From Rhodococcoides fascians A44A (GTDB taxonomy: Bacteria; Actinomycetota; Actinomycetes; Mycobacteriales; Mycobacteriaceae): DNA of 64,000 nucleotides. The DNA lies in assembly GCF_000760735.1 (NCBI RefSeq), contig NZ_JMEX01000008.1, forward strand, positions 1,884,042 to 1,948,041, given 5' to 3'. The notes under the pieces are model-generated. The model had not been told where the DNA came from. It ran no database searches and worked only from the letters and a program-made list of their open reading frames with translations. The position numbers and the translations under genes are program-made. This document shows, piece after piece, positions 33,231 through 41,464 of the stretch. Position 1 is the first letter of the stretch; each line of letters starts with the position of its first letter.

Positions 33231-33897
33231 GGCCGTCGAACCAGTCGAGAGTGCGGACCCAGGCGTCGGCGGCGGCGTCGGGGTTGTAGACCGCGGGCCG
33301 GTCGTTGCAGTTGAAGCCGTGCCGGCCTTCTGCATAGCGAGTGATCTCGGTCGACACAGGGGCCGTTGCTGCGGCGGCACGCAGTTGTTCCACCTGTTCG
33401 ACGGGAATGCCGGTGTCCAGGTCGCCGAAGAAACCGTGCCACGGTGTCTGGAGTGCGTCGGCGACGGACAGCATTGTCGGATAACCGAAGCGGGCTTTGT
33501 CGATACCGCCGCCGTAGTAGGTGGCGGCTGCGCCGAGCGTGCGTCGAACAGCGGTGTGGAAGGCAACCGATCCGCCCATGCAGAACCCGATGATCGCGGA
33601 CTGGGCCGGTTCGAAGCCTCGGGCGGCGATGTCACCGAGGGCCGCGTCGACGTCGGCATCGACCTCGGTGGCCTGCAGCGCGCCGATGGACGCCATCGCC
33701 GAGTCCATGTCGGTGTAATCGTGAATCTGCTTGTCCTGGCGGTGGAAGAGATGGGGTGCGACGGCTACCCAGCCGGCGTCGGCGAGGCGCCGGCAGATGT
33801 CGACGATGTGGGTGGTCACTCCGAAGGCTTCCTGGACGACGACGATGCCTCCGCGCGCCGGCCCGGACGGTGTTTCGACGGTGAGGGGGGTACTCAT
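33217..33897 (-). CDS. Dienelactone hydrolase family protein
   Basis: 226 aa. GIVVVQEAFGVT begins the alpha/beta-hydrolase core, and GFCMGGSVAF carries a Cys nucleophile as in dienelactone hydrolase. Asp lies in GDLDTGIP and His in EGRHGFN. It opens lactone rings in ring-cleavage pathways or acts as a carboxylesterase. Overlapped by the amidohydrolase, so the two are co-translated. Confidence 0.9.
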   Translation of the reverse strand: MSTPLTVETPSGPARGGIVVVQEAFGVTTHIVDICRRLADAGWVAVAPHLFHRQDKQIHDYTDMDSAMASIGALQATEVDADVDAALGDIAARGFEPAQSAIIGFCMGGSVAFHTAVRRTLGAAATYYGGGIDKARFGYPTMLSVADALQTPWHGFFGDLDTGIPVEQVEQLRAAAATAPVSTEITRYAEGRHGFNCNDRPAVYNPDAAADAWVRTLDWFDGHVAH

Positions 33898-33991
33898 GAG
33901 TCGATTCGATCACATCGACTTGTACGGTGGGATCGAGGTACGTAGATCGTCGGCATCCCCCCTGGCAGCAGATCTTCCGAGAGGACAGCAC

Positions 33992-34981
33992 ATGCGCGCG
34001 GTACACATCACGAGTCTCGACGGCCCGGAATCGGTGCAGATCGTCGACATCGACGAACCCGCGGTTCGCGACGACGCGTTGGTGATCGACGTCGAGGCGG
34101 CGGGCGTCGCGTACCCGGATGCGCTGCTGACCAGGGGGCTGTACCAGTACAAGCCGGAACTACCGTTCGTTCCCGGCAGCGAGATCGCCGGGATCGTGCG
34201 CTCGGCGCCGGAGGGATCGGGGTTCGCCCCTGGCGACCGTGTCGCCGCGCTGACCGGACTGTCCGACGGTATGGCGGAGGTCGCCGTCGTCTCGCCCGAC
34301 ACCGTGTTTCCACTACCCGACGCCGTGTCGCTCACGGCAGGGGCGGGTTTGCTCTTCAACGACCTGACGGTGCACTTCGCGCTTCGCGAACGAGGGCGAT
34401 TGGCCGAGGGCGAGACCGTGCTGGTGCACGGCGCTGCAGGCGGTATCGGAACGTCTGCGCTGCGGTTGGCGCCGGTACTCGGAGCGTCGCGCGTGATCGC
34501 GGTCGTCAGCACCGAGGCAAAGGGTGAGATCGCGAGGGCTGCAGGCGCCACCGACGTCGTGCTCACCGCGGACGCGGACGGAACAGGATGGAAGGACGCC
34601 GTCAAGAAGCTGACCGACGGCAGAGGCGTCGACCTCGTCGTCGATCCTGTCGGCGGTGATCGGTTCACCGACAGCATCAGGAGTTTGGCGCCGTCGGGAC
34701 GCATCCTGGTGCTCGGTTTCACGGGCGGCGAGATCCCGACAGTGAAGGTGAATCGCCTGTTGCTCAACAACGTCGACGTCGTCGGTGTCGGTTGGGGCGC
34801 ATGGTGGATGACGCGGCCGGGGTACCTCGCGACTCAGTGGGCGGAGCTGGAACCGCTGCTGGCGTCGGGAGAACTGACAGCCCCGGAGCCGACGGTGTTC
34901 TCGATCGACAAGGCATCCGATGCCATACTGTCACTCGAAAATCGCACCGCCGCAGGAAAAGTGGTTCTACAACTGAAGTAG
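33992..34981 (+). CDS. NADPH:quinone oxidoreductase family protein
   Basis: 329 aa. MRAVHITSLDGPESVQI opening, GSEIAGIV, LVHGAAGGIGTSALRLA as NADPH-binding loop, and GFTGGEIPTVKVN late in the Rossmann domain. The zinc ligands of alcohol dehydrogenases are absent. GAGAGG is a good ribosome-binding site. Divergent from the hydrolase pair. Substrate unknown (quinones or enoyl compounds). Confidence 0.9.
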   Translation: MRAVHITSLDGPESVQIVDIDEPAVRDDALVIDVEAAGVAYPDALLTRGLYQYKPELPFVPGSEIAGIVRSAPEGSGFAPGDRVAALTGLSDGMAEVAVVSPDTVFPLPDAVSLTAGAGLLFNDLTVHFALRERGRLAEGETVLVHGAAGGIGTSALRLAPVLGASRVIAVVSTEAKGEIARAAGATDVVLTADADGTGWKDAVKKLTDGRGVDLVVDPVGGDRFTDSIRSLAPSGRILVLGFTGGEIPTVKVNRLLLNNVDVVGVGWGAWWMTRPGYLATQWAELEPLLASGELTAPEPTVFSIDKASDAILSLENRTAAGKVVLQLK

Positions 34982-35000
34982 CCGGCAGTTCCACTCCGGT

Positions 35001-36353
35001 TCAATCGGGAAGTTCCACTCCGCGTGCTGTGGACAACGCAGCGATCTCCGCGGGGAAGACGTTCTTGAAGACGAACGGGTCGGTCCCGAGCGCCCAGTTC
35101 GGGGCCAGTTCGATCGCGTACCGCTCGAAATATCCGAGTTGCTTGCCGACGAGAATGAGTTCCTCGGGACTCGACGTTCGGTACTGCTTGCCCATTCCGA
35201 CGAGAGCCTTGATGAAATCGGTCAGGCTGAAGTGCGCCAACGTGTCCGACAGCATCGGTGCGAACACGGCCTGAAGGATGAGTCCGACCTCGGCGTCGGT
35301 GCCCACGTCCTCGGTGACGATGCCGAGACGCTTGACGCTGCCCGCGAGGCGGGTGAAATCGCCGTCGACGACTGTGGCGTGGAACAGGTCCTGCAGGAGC
35401 ATCCGCCACTGTTCGTCGAGTTCGCCCATCACGCCGAAGTCGAGGAAGGACACGCGTCCGTCGTCGAGCACCCAGACGTTGCCCGCATGGACGTCGCCGT
35501 GGAAGAGGCCGTGCAGCACAAGCGCTTCCATCCACACCTTCGCGGCTCGCCGGACGACGAGTTCCGACGCGTCGCCCGGCGTGCACTGGTCGAGCGGTGA
35601 ACCGTGCATTCGTTCCATGCAGATCACGCGGCTGCCGCAGTATTCGGTGAACACCTCTGGCGCGGTGACGTACTCGTTGTCGCCGAACGCGGAGATCGAT
35701 TCGCGGAAGCGTGCTTGCCTGCGCGCTTCGACCACACTGTCCAACTCGGCGAATGTGGCGGCGTGGAGGTCGACGATGATCGCGGATGCGTTGGCGGTCT
35801 TGAAGAACACGATGAACTTCTCGAGCGCCCGGGCGAAGATGTAGGCGATGCGCAGGTCCACCTTCATGCGGTGGTAGATGCCCCGGCGCTGGACCTTCAT
35901 GATCACTTCGCGGCCGTCGCGCAGGACGCACAGATGCACCTGCGCGACCGATGCAGAGGACAGCGGGACGTCGTCGAAGCGGCTGAACAGTTCCGCCGTC
36001 GGCCGTCCCAGGTCGGACTCGATGGTGGCGCGGGCCTGCGCACCCGGGTAGGGCGGGACCTCGTCGAGACATCGGAGGCAGGTGTCGGCCAGGACCTTGG
36101 GAAACAGTCCCGGGGATGAGCCCATCAACTGCCCGACCTTGACGAACGTCGGTCCCAGGACGAAGAAGGCGTCGACGACGCCCTCCGAGGCGTGAAGCGG
36201 CCAACCGCGACGCGGTGCGAGCGCCCACTTTCCGACAGCCAGCACCTGATAGAACACCAGGACCGCGCCGATGACGAGCAGGCGCAGAAATTCGCGAACT
36301 CCGAATGTACGCAGCGGCGGAGCAGGTCTGGTGGTGATGGGTCCGGTGGTCAT
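35001..36353 (-). CDS. ABC1/UbiB (AarF) family atypical kinase
   Basis: 450 aa. VFFVLGPTFVKVGQLMGSSPGLFP is the KxGQ motif of the family, VIMKVQRRG the kinase lysine, HGDVHAGNVWVLDDG the catalytic loop and DFGVMGEL the metal-binding motif. A hydrophobic segment near residues 23-45 suggests membrane association. Roles range from quinone synthesis to lipid homeostasis. It starts in an ATGA overlap with the upstream TetR gene, forming one operon. Confidence 0.92.
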   Translation of the reverse strand: MTTGPITTRPAPPLRTFGVREFLRLLVIGAVLVFYQVLAVGKWALAPRRGWPLHASEGVVDAFFVLGPTFVKVGQLMGSSPGLFPKVLADTCLRCLDEVPPYPGAQARATIESDLGRPTAELFSRFDDVPLSSASVAQVHLCVLRDGREVIMKVQRRGIYHRMKVDLRIAYIFARALEKFIVFFKTANASAIIVDLHAATFAELDSVVEARRQARFRESISAFGDNEYVTAPEVFTEYCGSRVICMERMHGSPLDQCTPGDASELVVRRAAKVWMEALVLHGLFHGDVHAGNVWVLDDGRVSFLDFGVMGELDEQWRMLLQDLFHATVVDGDFTRLAGSVKRLGIVTEDVGTDAEVGLILQAVFAPMLSDTLAHFSLTDFIKALVGMGKQYRTSSPEELILVGKQLGYFERYAIELAPNWALGTDPFVFKNVFPAEIAALSTARGVELPD

Positions 36354-36973
36354 CGCGCCATCTCCAGCGAGCCCGTGCCGAGCGCGGCGGTCTCCAGGCG
36401 GGACATGAGACGCTCGAAGCTACGGGTGTCGCCGGACGTGCGGGAGAGCACCAACGCTCCCTGTATCCCGGCGACGATCTCCTCCGCCAAACCCTGGGCG
36501 TCGTCGCCGTGTCCGAGTTGCCGCAGCACCGGCGTCAGCGCGTCGATCCAATCGCTGAAGTACTTGGCGACGCGGGAGCCGAAGAGTGCCCGCTCCTCAC
36601 CGAGCGAGAACGCCGCGAACAAGCAGACCCGACGGCCGGACTGGAAGTACTTCGAGGTCTGCGCAAACATGTCGTGGGAGCGCGCGCGGGCGTCCGTCGC
36701 GGCACGCAGCGGTGCGAACACGTTGCTCTGGAACCACCGCTCGACCTCGTCGAGAACTGCCTCCGCCATCTCGGTCTTTCCGCGGGGAAAGAAGTGGTAC
36801 AGGCTGCCCTTGCCGAGCCCGGTTCGCTTGCTGATCACCGACAGCGAGGACCCGTTCCAGCCCAGGTCTCCGAAGACACCTGCCAGGACGGGCACCACGT
36901 CCCGCCTGTCGGCGGTGGTTCGTGACGCTGCTGTTCGTGACGCTGCTCTTCGTGACGCTGCTGTTCGTGGCAC
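36350..36973 (-). CDS. TetR family regulator with repeat-encoded N-terminus
   Basis: 207 aa from a GTG with GAGGAG five bases upstream. The HTH (ISKRTGLGKGSLYHFFPRGKTEMAEAVL) is typical, but the first helix is preceded by TAASRRAASRTAASRT, encoded by a 15-bp tandem repeat. Overlaps and probably controls the AarF gene. A perfect palindrome at 37027-37044 sits between this gene and the divergent DUF998 gene. Confidence 0.88.
   Translation of the reverse strand: MPRTAASRRAASRTAASRTTADRRDVVPVLAGVFGDLGWNGSSLSVISKRTGLGKGSLYHFFPRGKTEMAEAVLDEVERWFQSNVFAPLRAATDARARSHDMFAQTSKYFQSGRRVCLFAAFSLGEERALFGSRVAKYFSDWIDALTPVLRQLGHGDDAQGLAEEIVAGIQGALVLSRTSGDTRSFERLMSRLETAALGTGSLEMAR
36921..36965 (-). repeat. 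15-bp tandem repeat, three copies, in the TetR gene
   Basis: CGTGACGCTGCTGTT (plus strand) at 36921-36935 and 36951-36965, with one changed base in the middle copy. In the TetR frame it encodes AASRT units right after the start. The same DNA read on the plus strand gives LLFVT repeats, which would extend the DUF998 frame but are probably not translated. Confidence 0.9.
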
Positions 36974-37026
36974 AGTTGCTCCTCGAGGGGGTGCTCCCGC
37001 GCCGCGCTGCGTGGGAACGACCCCGA

Positions 37027-37044
37027 CTGTACCTACCGGTACAG
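37027..37044. promoter_or_regulatory. Probable TetR operator
   Basis: CTGTACCTACCGGTACAG: perfect 7-bp arms (CTGTACC/GGTACAG) with a 4-base centre, between the TetR start (36973) and the DUF998 gene. Good candidate for autoregulation and control of the divergent gene. Confidence 0.65.
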
Positions 37045-37062
37045 GCTGTTCACCCGGACCCC

Positions 37063-37815
37063 TTGGTTCCGGATCGTTCGTACAGGGAGACAGTCATCGG
37101 GACACTGCGTACTGCCTGGGCACGCGGCGCATCGGTAGGTCGACGATGCCGCATTGCCGGCGCTCTGTTCGGAGTGGCCGGTGTGCAATATCTGCTCGCG
37201 GAGGCGGCTACAGCTCTCCGGTTCGACGGCTACAGCCCACTGCACGACACCGTCAGCGAGCTCGGGGTGCCGGAGGTGTCCGAGTGGCACGGACTGATGA
37301 ACGCCTCGTTCTGCGTGTCCGCGGCGTCGGTGCTCGCGGCGGGACTCGTCGCGGCTCCCCTGCTGACGAGGGGACGGGCGCAGCTGATGCGTGGCAGTGT
37401 CCTCGCCTACGCGGTCGGGAGTGTGCTGGTTGCCGTGGTGCACACGGGCGAGGGCAACCTGCACACCCTGGGGGCGGTTCTGGCCATCGGCGCAGGAAAC
37501 GTCATCGCCCTCACTGTCGGTTCGGCACGGACTGTCGGTTCGGCACGGACTGTCGGTTCCGATGCGACGAGATTCCCGCGCTGGTACTCGCGCGCTTCCG
37601 TCGGGCTGGGGACGGTGGGGTTCGCGGCGTCGGCGTTGCTCCTCACGGGTGTCGGGCCGGTCGGCGCGGTGGAGCGTGTCTCGATCTACACCTTCGTGGC
37701 GTGGGAGCTCATGACCGCGGCGACAGTATGGAGACGACCAGGACGGACGGGACCGATTTCTGCCGACAGCAGAATAGGTTCGGAAGATCGAGCGAAGGGT
37801 CCACACAGCTCCTAG
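37063..37815 (+). CDS. DUF998 family membrane protein
   Basis: About 250 aa; the exact start is uncertain because no ATG lies between the operator and the first membrane helix (TTG at 37063 used; GTG at 37174 would cut TM1). Six hydrophobic helices; GYSPLHDTVSELG after TM1 and GEGNLHTLGA are DUF998-like. Function unknown. An 18-bp repeat encodes TVGSAR units between helices. Confidence 0.7.
   Translation: MVPDRSYRETVIGTLRTAWARGASVGRRCRIAGALFGVAGVQYLLAEAATALRFDGYSPLHDTVSELGVPEVSEWHGLMNASFCVSAASVLAAGLVAAPLLTRGRAQLMRGSVLAYAVGSVLVAVVHTGEGNLHTLGAVLAIGAGNVIALTVGSARTVGSARTVGSDATRFPRWYSRASVGLGTVGFAASALLLTGVGPVGAVERVSIYTFVAWELMTAATVWRRPGRTGPISADSRIGSEDRAKGPHSS
37513..37560 (+). repeat. 18-bp tandem repeat in the DUF998 gene
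   Basis: ACTGTCGGTTCGGCACGG at 37513-37530 and 37531-37548, plus a two-thirds copy to 37560. In frame it encodes TVGSAR repeats in a loop. Confidence 0.85.
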
Positions 37816-37824
37816 CCTGGCTGC

Positions 37825-38184
37825 ATGGCAGACGAACGAGCTATCGCGAAGGTTCTCCCGCTGCGCCCCGCCGCAGGTCGTACGCCGCCCGGCCCCGAAC
37901 CGCTGGTCCGTGAGGGTATGGGCCGGGTTCTGCGTCGAATCCGCACGGAACAGGGCCGCACCTTGCAGGAGGTCTCGTCCGAGGCGCGGGTGTCGATGCC
38001 CTACCTCTCCGAGGTCGAGCGGGGACGAAAGGAAGCGTCGTCCGAGGTGCTCTCGGCTCTGTGCGGCGCGCTGGAGATCGCCCCGTCTCGCCTGCTGATG
38101 TTGACCGGGCGAGAACTCGCTGGAACGAACTCCGTCCAACGAGTCTCGCGCGGTCCCGCTCCCGTCACCATGCTGGCCGCCTGA
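37825..38184 (+). CDS. PopR/ClgR-like XRE activator of clpP genes
   Basis: 119 aa. An HTH (about residues 32-90: MGRVLRRIRTEQGRTLQEVSSEARVSMPYLSEVERG in parts) matches ClgR/PopR, which activate clp protease genes. The C-terminus ends in Leu-Ala-Ala; ClgR and PopR are themselves ClpP substrates through terminal alanines. The gene is convergent with a clpP pair 26 bases away, and a PopR-type palindrome precedes that pair. Predicted loop: it activates clpP, ClpP degrades it. PopR fits better than ClgR given the palindrome and second clpP pair, but the call is by resemblance. Confidence 0.85.
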   Translation: MADERAIAKVLPLRPAAGRTPPGPEPLVREGMGRVLRRIRTEQGRTLQEVSSEARVSMPYLSEVERGRKEASSEVLSALCGALEIAPSRLLMLTGRELAGTNSVQRVSRGPAPVTMLAA

Positions 38185-38210
38185 CCGGGGCGGAGTGGTC
38201 TGCAGCGCAG

Positions 38211-38801
38211 TCAGTTCCGATTGGTCGCGATCAGGTCTGCCAACCCGTAATCGACTGCCTCGGTGGCGGTGTAGATCCGATCGCGGTCGGTGTCCAGCCG
38301 TAGTGTCTCGGGTTTCTGACCGGTGTGATGGGCGAGGATCTTCTCCATCTCCGAGCGCACGCGCACTATCTCGTCGCGTTGCAGCGTGAGATCGGAGATG
38401 GTTCCCTCACCTCCACCTGACGGCTGGTGAAGCAGAATCCTGGCGTGGTTCAGCATGATTCGCTTACCTGGTGCTCCCGACGCCATCAGCACTCCCGCGG
38501 CCGACGCTGCCTGCCCGACGCAGAAGGTGGACACGTCGGGTTTGATGTATTCCATCGTGTCGTAGATGGCGGTCATCGCGGTGAACGATCCGCCGGGTGA
38601 ATTGATGTACAAGCTGATGTCGGCATCGGGGTTGTCCGATTCGAGGTGGAAGAGCTGCGCGATGACGACGTTCGCGACGCCGTCGTCGATCTCGGTTCCG
38701 AGGAAGATGACGCGTTCGGACAGGAGTCGGCTGTAGATGTCGTAGGCGCGCTCGCCGCTGTGAGTCCGTTCGACGACGGTGGGGATCGTGTACTGGCTCA
38801 T
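38211..38801 (-). CDS. clpP: ATP-dependent Clp protease proteolytic subunit, ClpP2-like
   Basis: 196 aa. Catalytic Ser in GQAASAAGVLMASG, His in ARILLHQPSGG and Asp in LDTDRDRIY are all present. The motif around Ser is that of mycobacterial ClpP2. It starts in an ATGA overlap with the ClpP1-like gene, so the two make a mixed tetradecamer. No clpX or trigger-factor gene is adjacent, so this looks like an accessory pair comparable to Streptomyces clpP3/clpP4. Confidence 0.93.
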   Translation of the reverse strand: MSQYTIPTVVERTHSGERAYDIYSRLLSERVIFLGTEIDDGVANVVIAQLFHLESDNPDADISLYINSPGGSFTAMTAIYDTMEYIKPDVSTFCVGQAASAAGVLMASGAPGKRIMLNHARILLHQPSGGGEGTISDLTLQRDEIVRVRSEMEKILAHHTGQKPETLRLDTDRDRIYTATEAVDYGLADLIATNRN

Positions 38802-39436
38802 GATTGCTCGACTCCCAGTCCTACCTTGTGGTGCGGTGCCGATGGTCGTATGTCGTCGAGGGTGGTGACGATGTGGTCGATAAGGCCGTAGTCCCGAGCC
38901 TGCTCGGCCGTGAACCAACGGTCGCGTTCGCTGTCCGCCGTCACCGTGGACACGTCGTGGCCGGAGTGTTCGGCATTGAGGCTGTGCATCAATGCCTTCG
39001 TGTATTCGAGGTTCTGCGCCTGGATCTCGATGTCGACGGCGGTGCCGCGGATGCCTGCGGACGGCTGGTGCATCATCACGCGGGCGTGCGGGAGGCTGTA
39101 GCGTTTTCCCTTGGTGCCCGCGGTGAGCAGGAACTGGCCCATGCTGGCGGCGAAACCCATTGCGAGGGTGGATACGTCGTTGGGTATGAGCCGCATGGTG
39201 TCCATGATCGCGAGGCCCGCGCTCACCGAACCTCCAGGTGAGTTGATGTAGAGGCTGATATCGCGGCGAGAGTCGTTGGCGGACAGGAGGAGCAGCTGCG
39301 CGCAGATCCGTCCGGCGATGGCGTCGTCGACGGCGGCCCCCAGTACGACGATGCGTTGATCGAGCAGTCGGGACGCCAGTTGGTCGTCGAACGGTGACAC
39401 CGCGGCGGTGTCGCGTTCGTTCATGGTGGTGTACAT
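38798..39436 (-). CDS. clpP: ATP-dependent Clp protease proteolytic subunit, ClpP1-like
   Basis: 212 aa; the ATG at 39436 has GAGGA six bases upstream (an ATG at 39442 is too close to it). Catalytic Ser in GFAASMGQFLL, His in ARVMMHQPSAG, Asp in DSERDRWF. SPGGSVSAGLAIMDTM is the substrate-binding strand. First gene of the clpP pair; the PopR-type palindrome lies 71 bases upstream of the start. Confidence 0.93.
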   Translation of the reverse strand: MYTTMNERDTAAVSPFDDQLASRLLDQRIVVLGAAVDDAIAGRICAQLLLLSANDSRRDISLYINSPGGSVSAGLAIMDTMRLIPNDVSTLAMGFAASMGQFLLTAGTKGKRYSLPHARVMMHQPSAGIRGTAVDIEIQAQNLEYTKALMHSLNAEHSGHDVSTVTADSERDRWFTAEQARDYGLIDHIVTTLDDIRPSAPHHKVGLGVEQS

Positions 39437-39506
39437 GTGCATTCCTCACTCGTGAGTGTCGTCGGTCCCCATCAGGCTGCGCGGTGGGTCGGCGGGAAGG
39501 AAGGAT

Positions 39507-39525
39507 TCTCTGCTCCGAGCAGAGA
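39507..39525. promoter_or_regulatory. PopR-type palindrome upstream of the clpP pair
   Basis: TCTCTGCTCCGAGCAGAGA is a perfect inverted repeat (8-bp arms, 3-base centre). Its core TCTGCT-N3-AGCAGA is one symmetric change from the TCTGCC-N3-GGCAGA site I recall for Streptomyces PopR. Position upstream of clpP and next to a PopR-like gene supports an activator site. Confidence 0.65.
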
Positions 39526-39602
39526 TCGCTGTGGGCGTAATGCGTCTGACCAGGCGATTGGGTGTTCGGGCCCGTGGAGAGGTACGGTAGTGAAGCACCC
39601 GA

Positions 39603-39676
39603 CGCGGGGTGGAGCAGCTCGGTAGCTCGCTGGGCTCATAACCCAGAGGTCGCAGGTTCAAATCCTGTCCCCGCTA
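39603..39676 (+). tRNA. Initiator tRNA-fMet (CAT anticodon)
   Basis: A complete cloverleaf: acceptor CGCGGGG at 39603-39609 with CCCCGCT before the discriminator A at 39676. The anticodon loop CTCATAA sits on a stem of three G-C pairs (GGG/CCC), and the first acceptor pair is mismatched. Both are initiator hallmarks. The T-loop is GGTTCAAATCC. CCA is not encoded. A strong terminator follows. Confidence 0.97.
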
Positions 39677-39681
39677 CGAAA

Positions 39682-39724
39682 GAAGAACCCCCGGAAAGCA
39701 TTGCTTCCCGGGGGTTCTTCCTTT
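39682..39724 (+). terminator. Intrinsic terminator after the initiator tRNA
   Basis: GAAGAACCCCCGG (39682-39694) pairs perfectly with CCGGGGGTTCTTC (39708-39720), followed by CTTTG. It would also end transcripts of the convergent LON-domain gene arriving from the right. Confidence 0.9.
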
Positions 39725-39738
39725 GTGCGCTGAATGTG

Positions 39739-40371
39739 CTACTGCAGTCGAAACCGGACTATGTCGCTGACGTTGTCGATGGCGTCGGTCAGGGCCTGCA
39801 GTCGATCCGACGCGCCGAGTGCCTCGAGGACGTCCTGGCGGTCGGATTGGCCCATGGGAACCTGTGCGGCGAGGCGGAACAGGCGTTCCCCCGACGCGGC
39901 GGGAAGCTCGGAGAATTCGGGATCGTCCGGCGGCGTCGAGCCTTCCGCTTCGGCGAGAGTGCCGATCAGTCGATACAGCGCCCTGATCTGCTCCTGGAGT
40001 TCGGCGAACTCGGATTCGGTGACCGAATCCTCGGGATGATCGGGCCACGGCCGTACGTCGGCACGAGGGTACGGGTCGTCCTCGAGCCAGGCGTCGACTC
40101 GGATTCTTTCCCCTCCTACGCATTCCACGAGAAAGCGGCCGTCGCCGATCTCCTGGTGCGCGACGATGTGTGCCCTGGTGGCGACATCGTGCCGAACGTC
40201 TCCGCCTCCGGCCTCGTGGCCGCGGGCGATGAGCACCACCCCGAAGCTCGGGTCCTCGGTAGCGAGGCAGTCTCGCAGCATCTCCTGGTAGCGCGGTTCG
40301 AAGATGTGCAGAGGAAGCGGCTCACCCGGGAGCAGAACGCTTCCCAGGGGAAACATCGGAATCACTGCCAC
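39739..40371 (-). CDS. LON peptidase substrate-binding domain protein
   Basis: 210 aa from a GTG two bases after the upstream hydrolase stop (GTG at 40365 also possible). MFPLGSVLLPGEPLPLHIFEPRY opens the Lon N-terminal-type domain; no ATPase or protease domain follows. The helical C-terminal half is present. Single-domain Lon-N proteins are common in actinobacteria and their function is unknown. Operon with the hydrolase. Confidence 0.88.
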   Translation of the reverse strand: MAVIPMFPLGSVLLPGEPLPLHIFEPRYQEMLRDCLATEDPSFGVVLIARGHEAGGGDVRHDVATRAHIVAHQEIGDGRFLVECVGGERIRVDAWLEDDPYPRADVRPWPDHPEDSVTESEFAELQEQIRALYRLIGTLAEAEGSTPPDDPEFSELPAASGERLFRLAAQVPMGQSDRQDVLEALGASDRLQALTDAIDNVSDIVRFRLQ

Positions 40372-40373
40372 GG

Positions 40374-41291
40374 TCAGTCCGACGAGGCCGGCCGCGTCGA
40401 CTGCGGAATCGGTGCGAGCTCGGACACCGCTGCCGTGCCGAGGAACTGGTCGAGCACCCGGAAGAACAGATCGGGCTCGTCCAGTTGTGGGAAATGCCCT
40501 GCATCGGAGAAGATCTCGACGCGCGAGTTCGGAACCTCGCGTCGAATGTTGTCCGCGTGCGAGGCCGGGATCATGCGATCCTTCCCGCCCCAGACCAGGA
40601 GAGAGGGCAGCGATTCGAACTTCTCGAAATGCTGCTTGGCGCTGACTGTTTGACCGCGTGGACCGACGACGGCGCGTGTCGACGCCAGAAAAGCGGAGCG
40701 GGAGCCGTGGTCCGCCACCGTCTTGAACGCGCGCCACGTCTCGGTGGTGCTCTTACCGGGACGCACAGGCAGCCCCCATTTACCGAGCTTAGTCACCACG
40801 TTCTCGGTGTTCCTACGGACCCAGTCCGACGCCAACACCGGCAGCACCAGTTCGCTGCCCGGCAGAGTCGCAGCCTTCAGGAACAAGCTGACTTCGCGTC
40901 CGAGGCCGCCACTGCTGACGAGGGCGATCCGCTCCACGCGCTCGGGGAACAGGTAGACGGTCTGCATGACGATTCCGCCGCCGAGCGAATGCCCCACCAT
41001 CGGTGCCGAACGAATGTCGAGGTGGTCCAGTAGATCGCGGATGGTCGCCGAGTGCGCACTGAGCGAGTAGTCGCCGGGTGGCTTGTCCGAGTCGCCGTGG
41101 CCGAACAGGTCCGGTGCGATGACGCGGTACTTCTCCGACAGCCGCTCGATCTGACCTGCCCAGGACTCGTGCGAGCCGAGAAGGCCGTGAACTAGGACCA
41201 CAGGTGGACCGTCCCCGGCGTCGACGTACCGCAGGGTGTCCCGATGGAACTCGACCGACTCGAGCTCGTAGGGCGACGTTCGGTCTGGCAT
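40374..41291 (-). CDS. Alpha/beta fold hydrolase
   Basis: 305 aa; ATG at 41291 has GAGGAGG four bases upstream. LVHGLLGSHESW is the oxyanion HG motif, GHSLGGGIVMQ the Ser nucleophile elbow, GGKDRMIP the Asp and SDAGHFPQLDEPD the His. Typical esterase/C-C hydrolase-like enzyme with a cap domain; substrate unknown. The 173 bases upstream, to the synthetase stop at 41465, show no gene. Confidence 0.88.
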   Translation of the reverse strand: MPDRTSPYELESVEFHRDTLRYVDAGDGPPVVLVHGLLGSHESWAGQIERLSEKYRVIAPDLFGHGDSDKPPGDYSLSAHSATIRDLLDHLDIRSAPMVGHSLGGGIVMQTVYLFPERVERIALVSSGGLGREVSLFLKAATLPGSELVLPVLASDWVRRNTENVVTKLGKWGLPVRPGKSTTETWRAFKTVADHGSRSAFLASTRAVVGPRGQTVSAKQHFEKFESLPSLLVWGGKDRMIPASHADNIRREVPNSRVEIFSDAGHFPQLDEPDLFFRVLDQFLGTAAVSELAPIPQSTRPASSD

Positions 41292-41464
41292 CGATCCTCC
41301 TCGCGCAGTGGCCGTGGTCGTTCCGTCGGCGGCTTCGATGCCCAACGTACGCGGATCGGCGTCCTCGGGACAGTCGATGCCCCGGTGAGCAGCGATGGAG
41401 GCCGTCAGTGACCGTGAGGCGGCACGACGAGAGGAGTGTCGTCGTTCCGGGTCGAGGTGCTGCA

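Noticed and set aside
36922..37062. Extending the DUF998 protein upstream through the LLFVT repeats
   Set aside because: That DNA is the N-terminal coding region of the divergent TetR gene and crosses the operator; the hydrophobic repeat is the antisense reading of AASRT codons.
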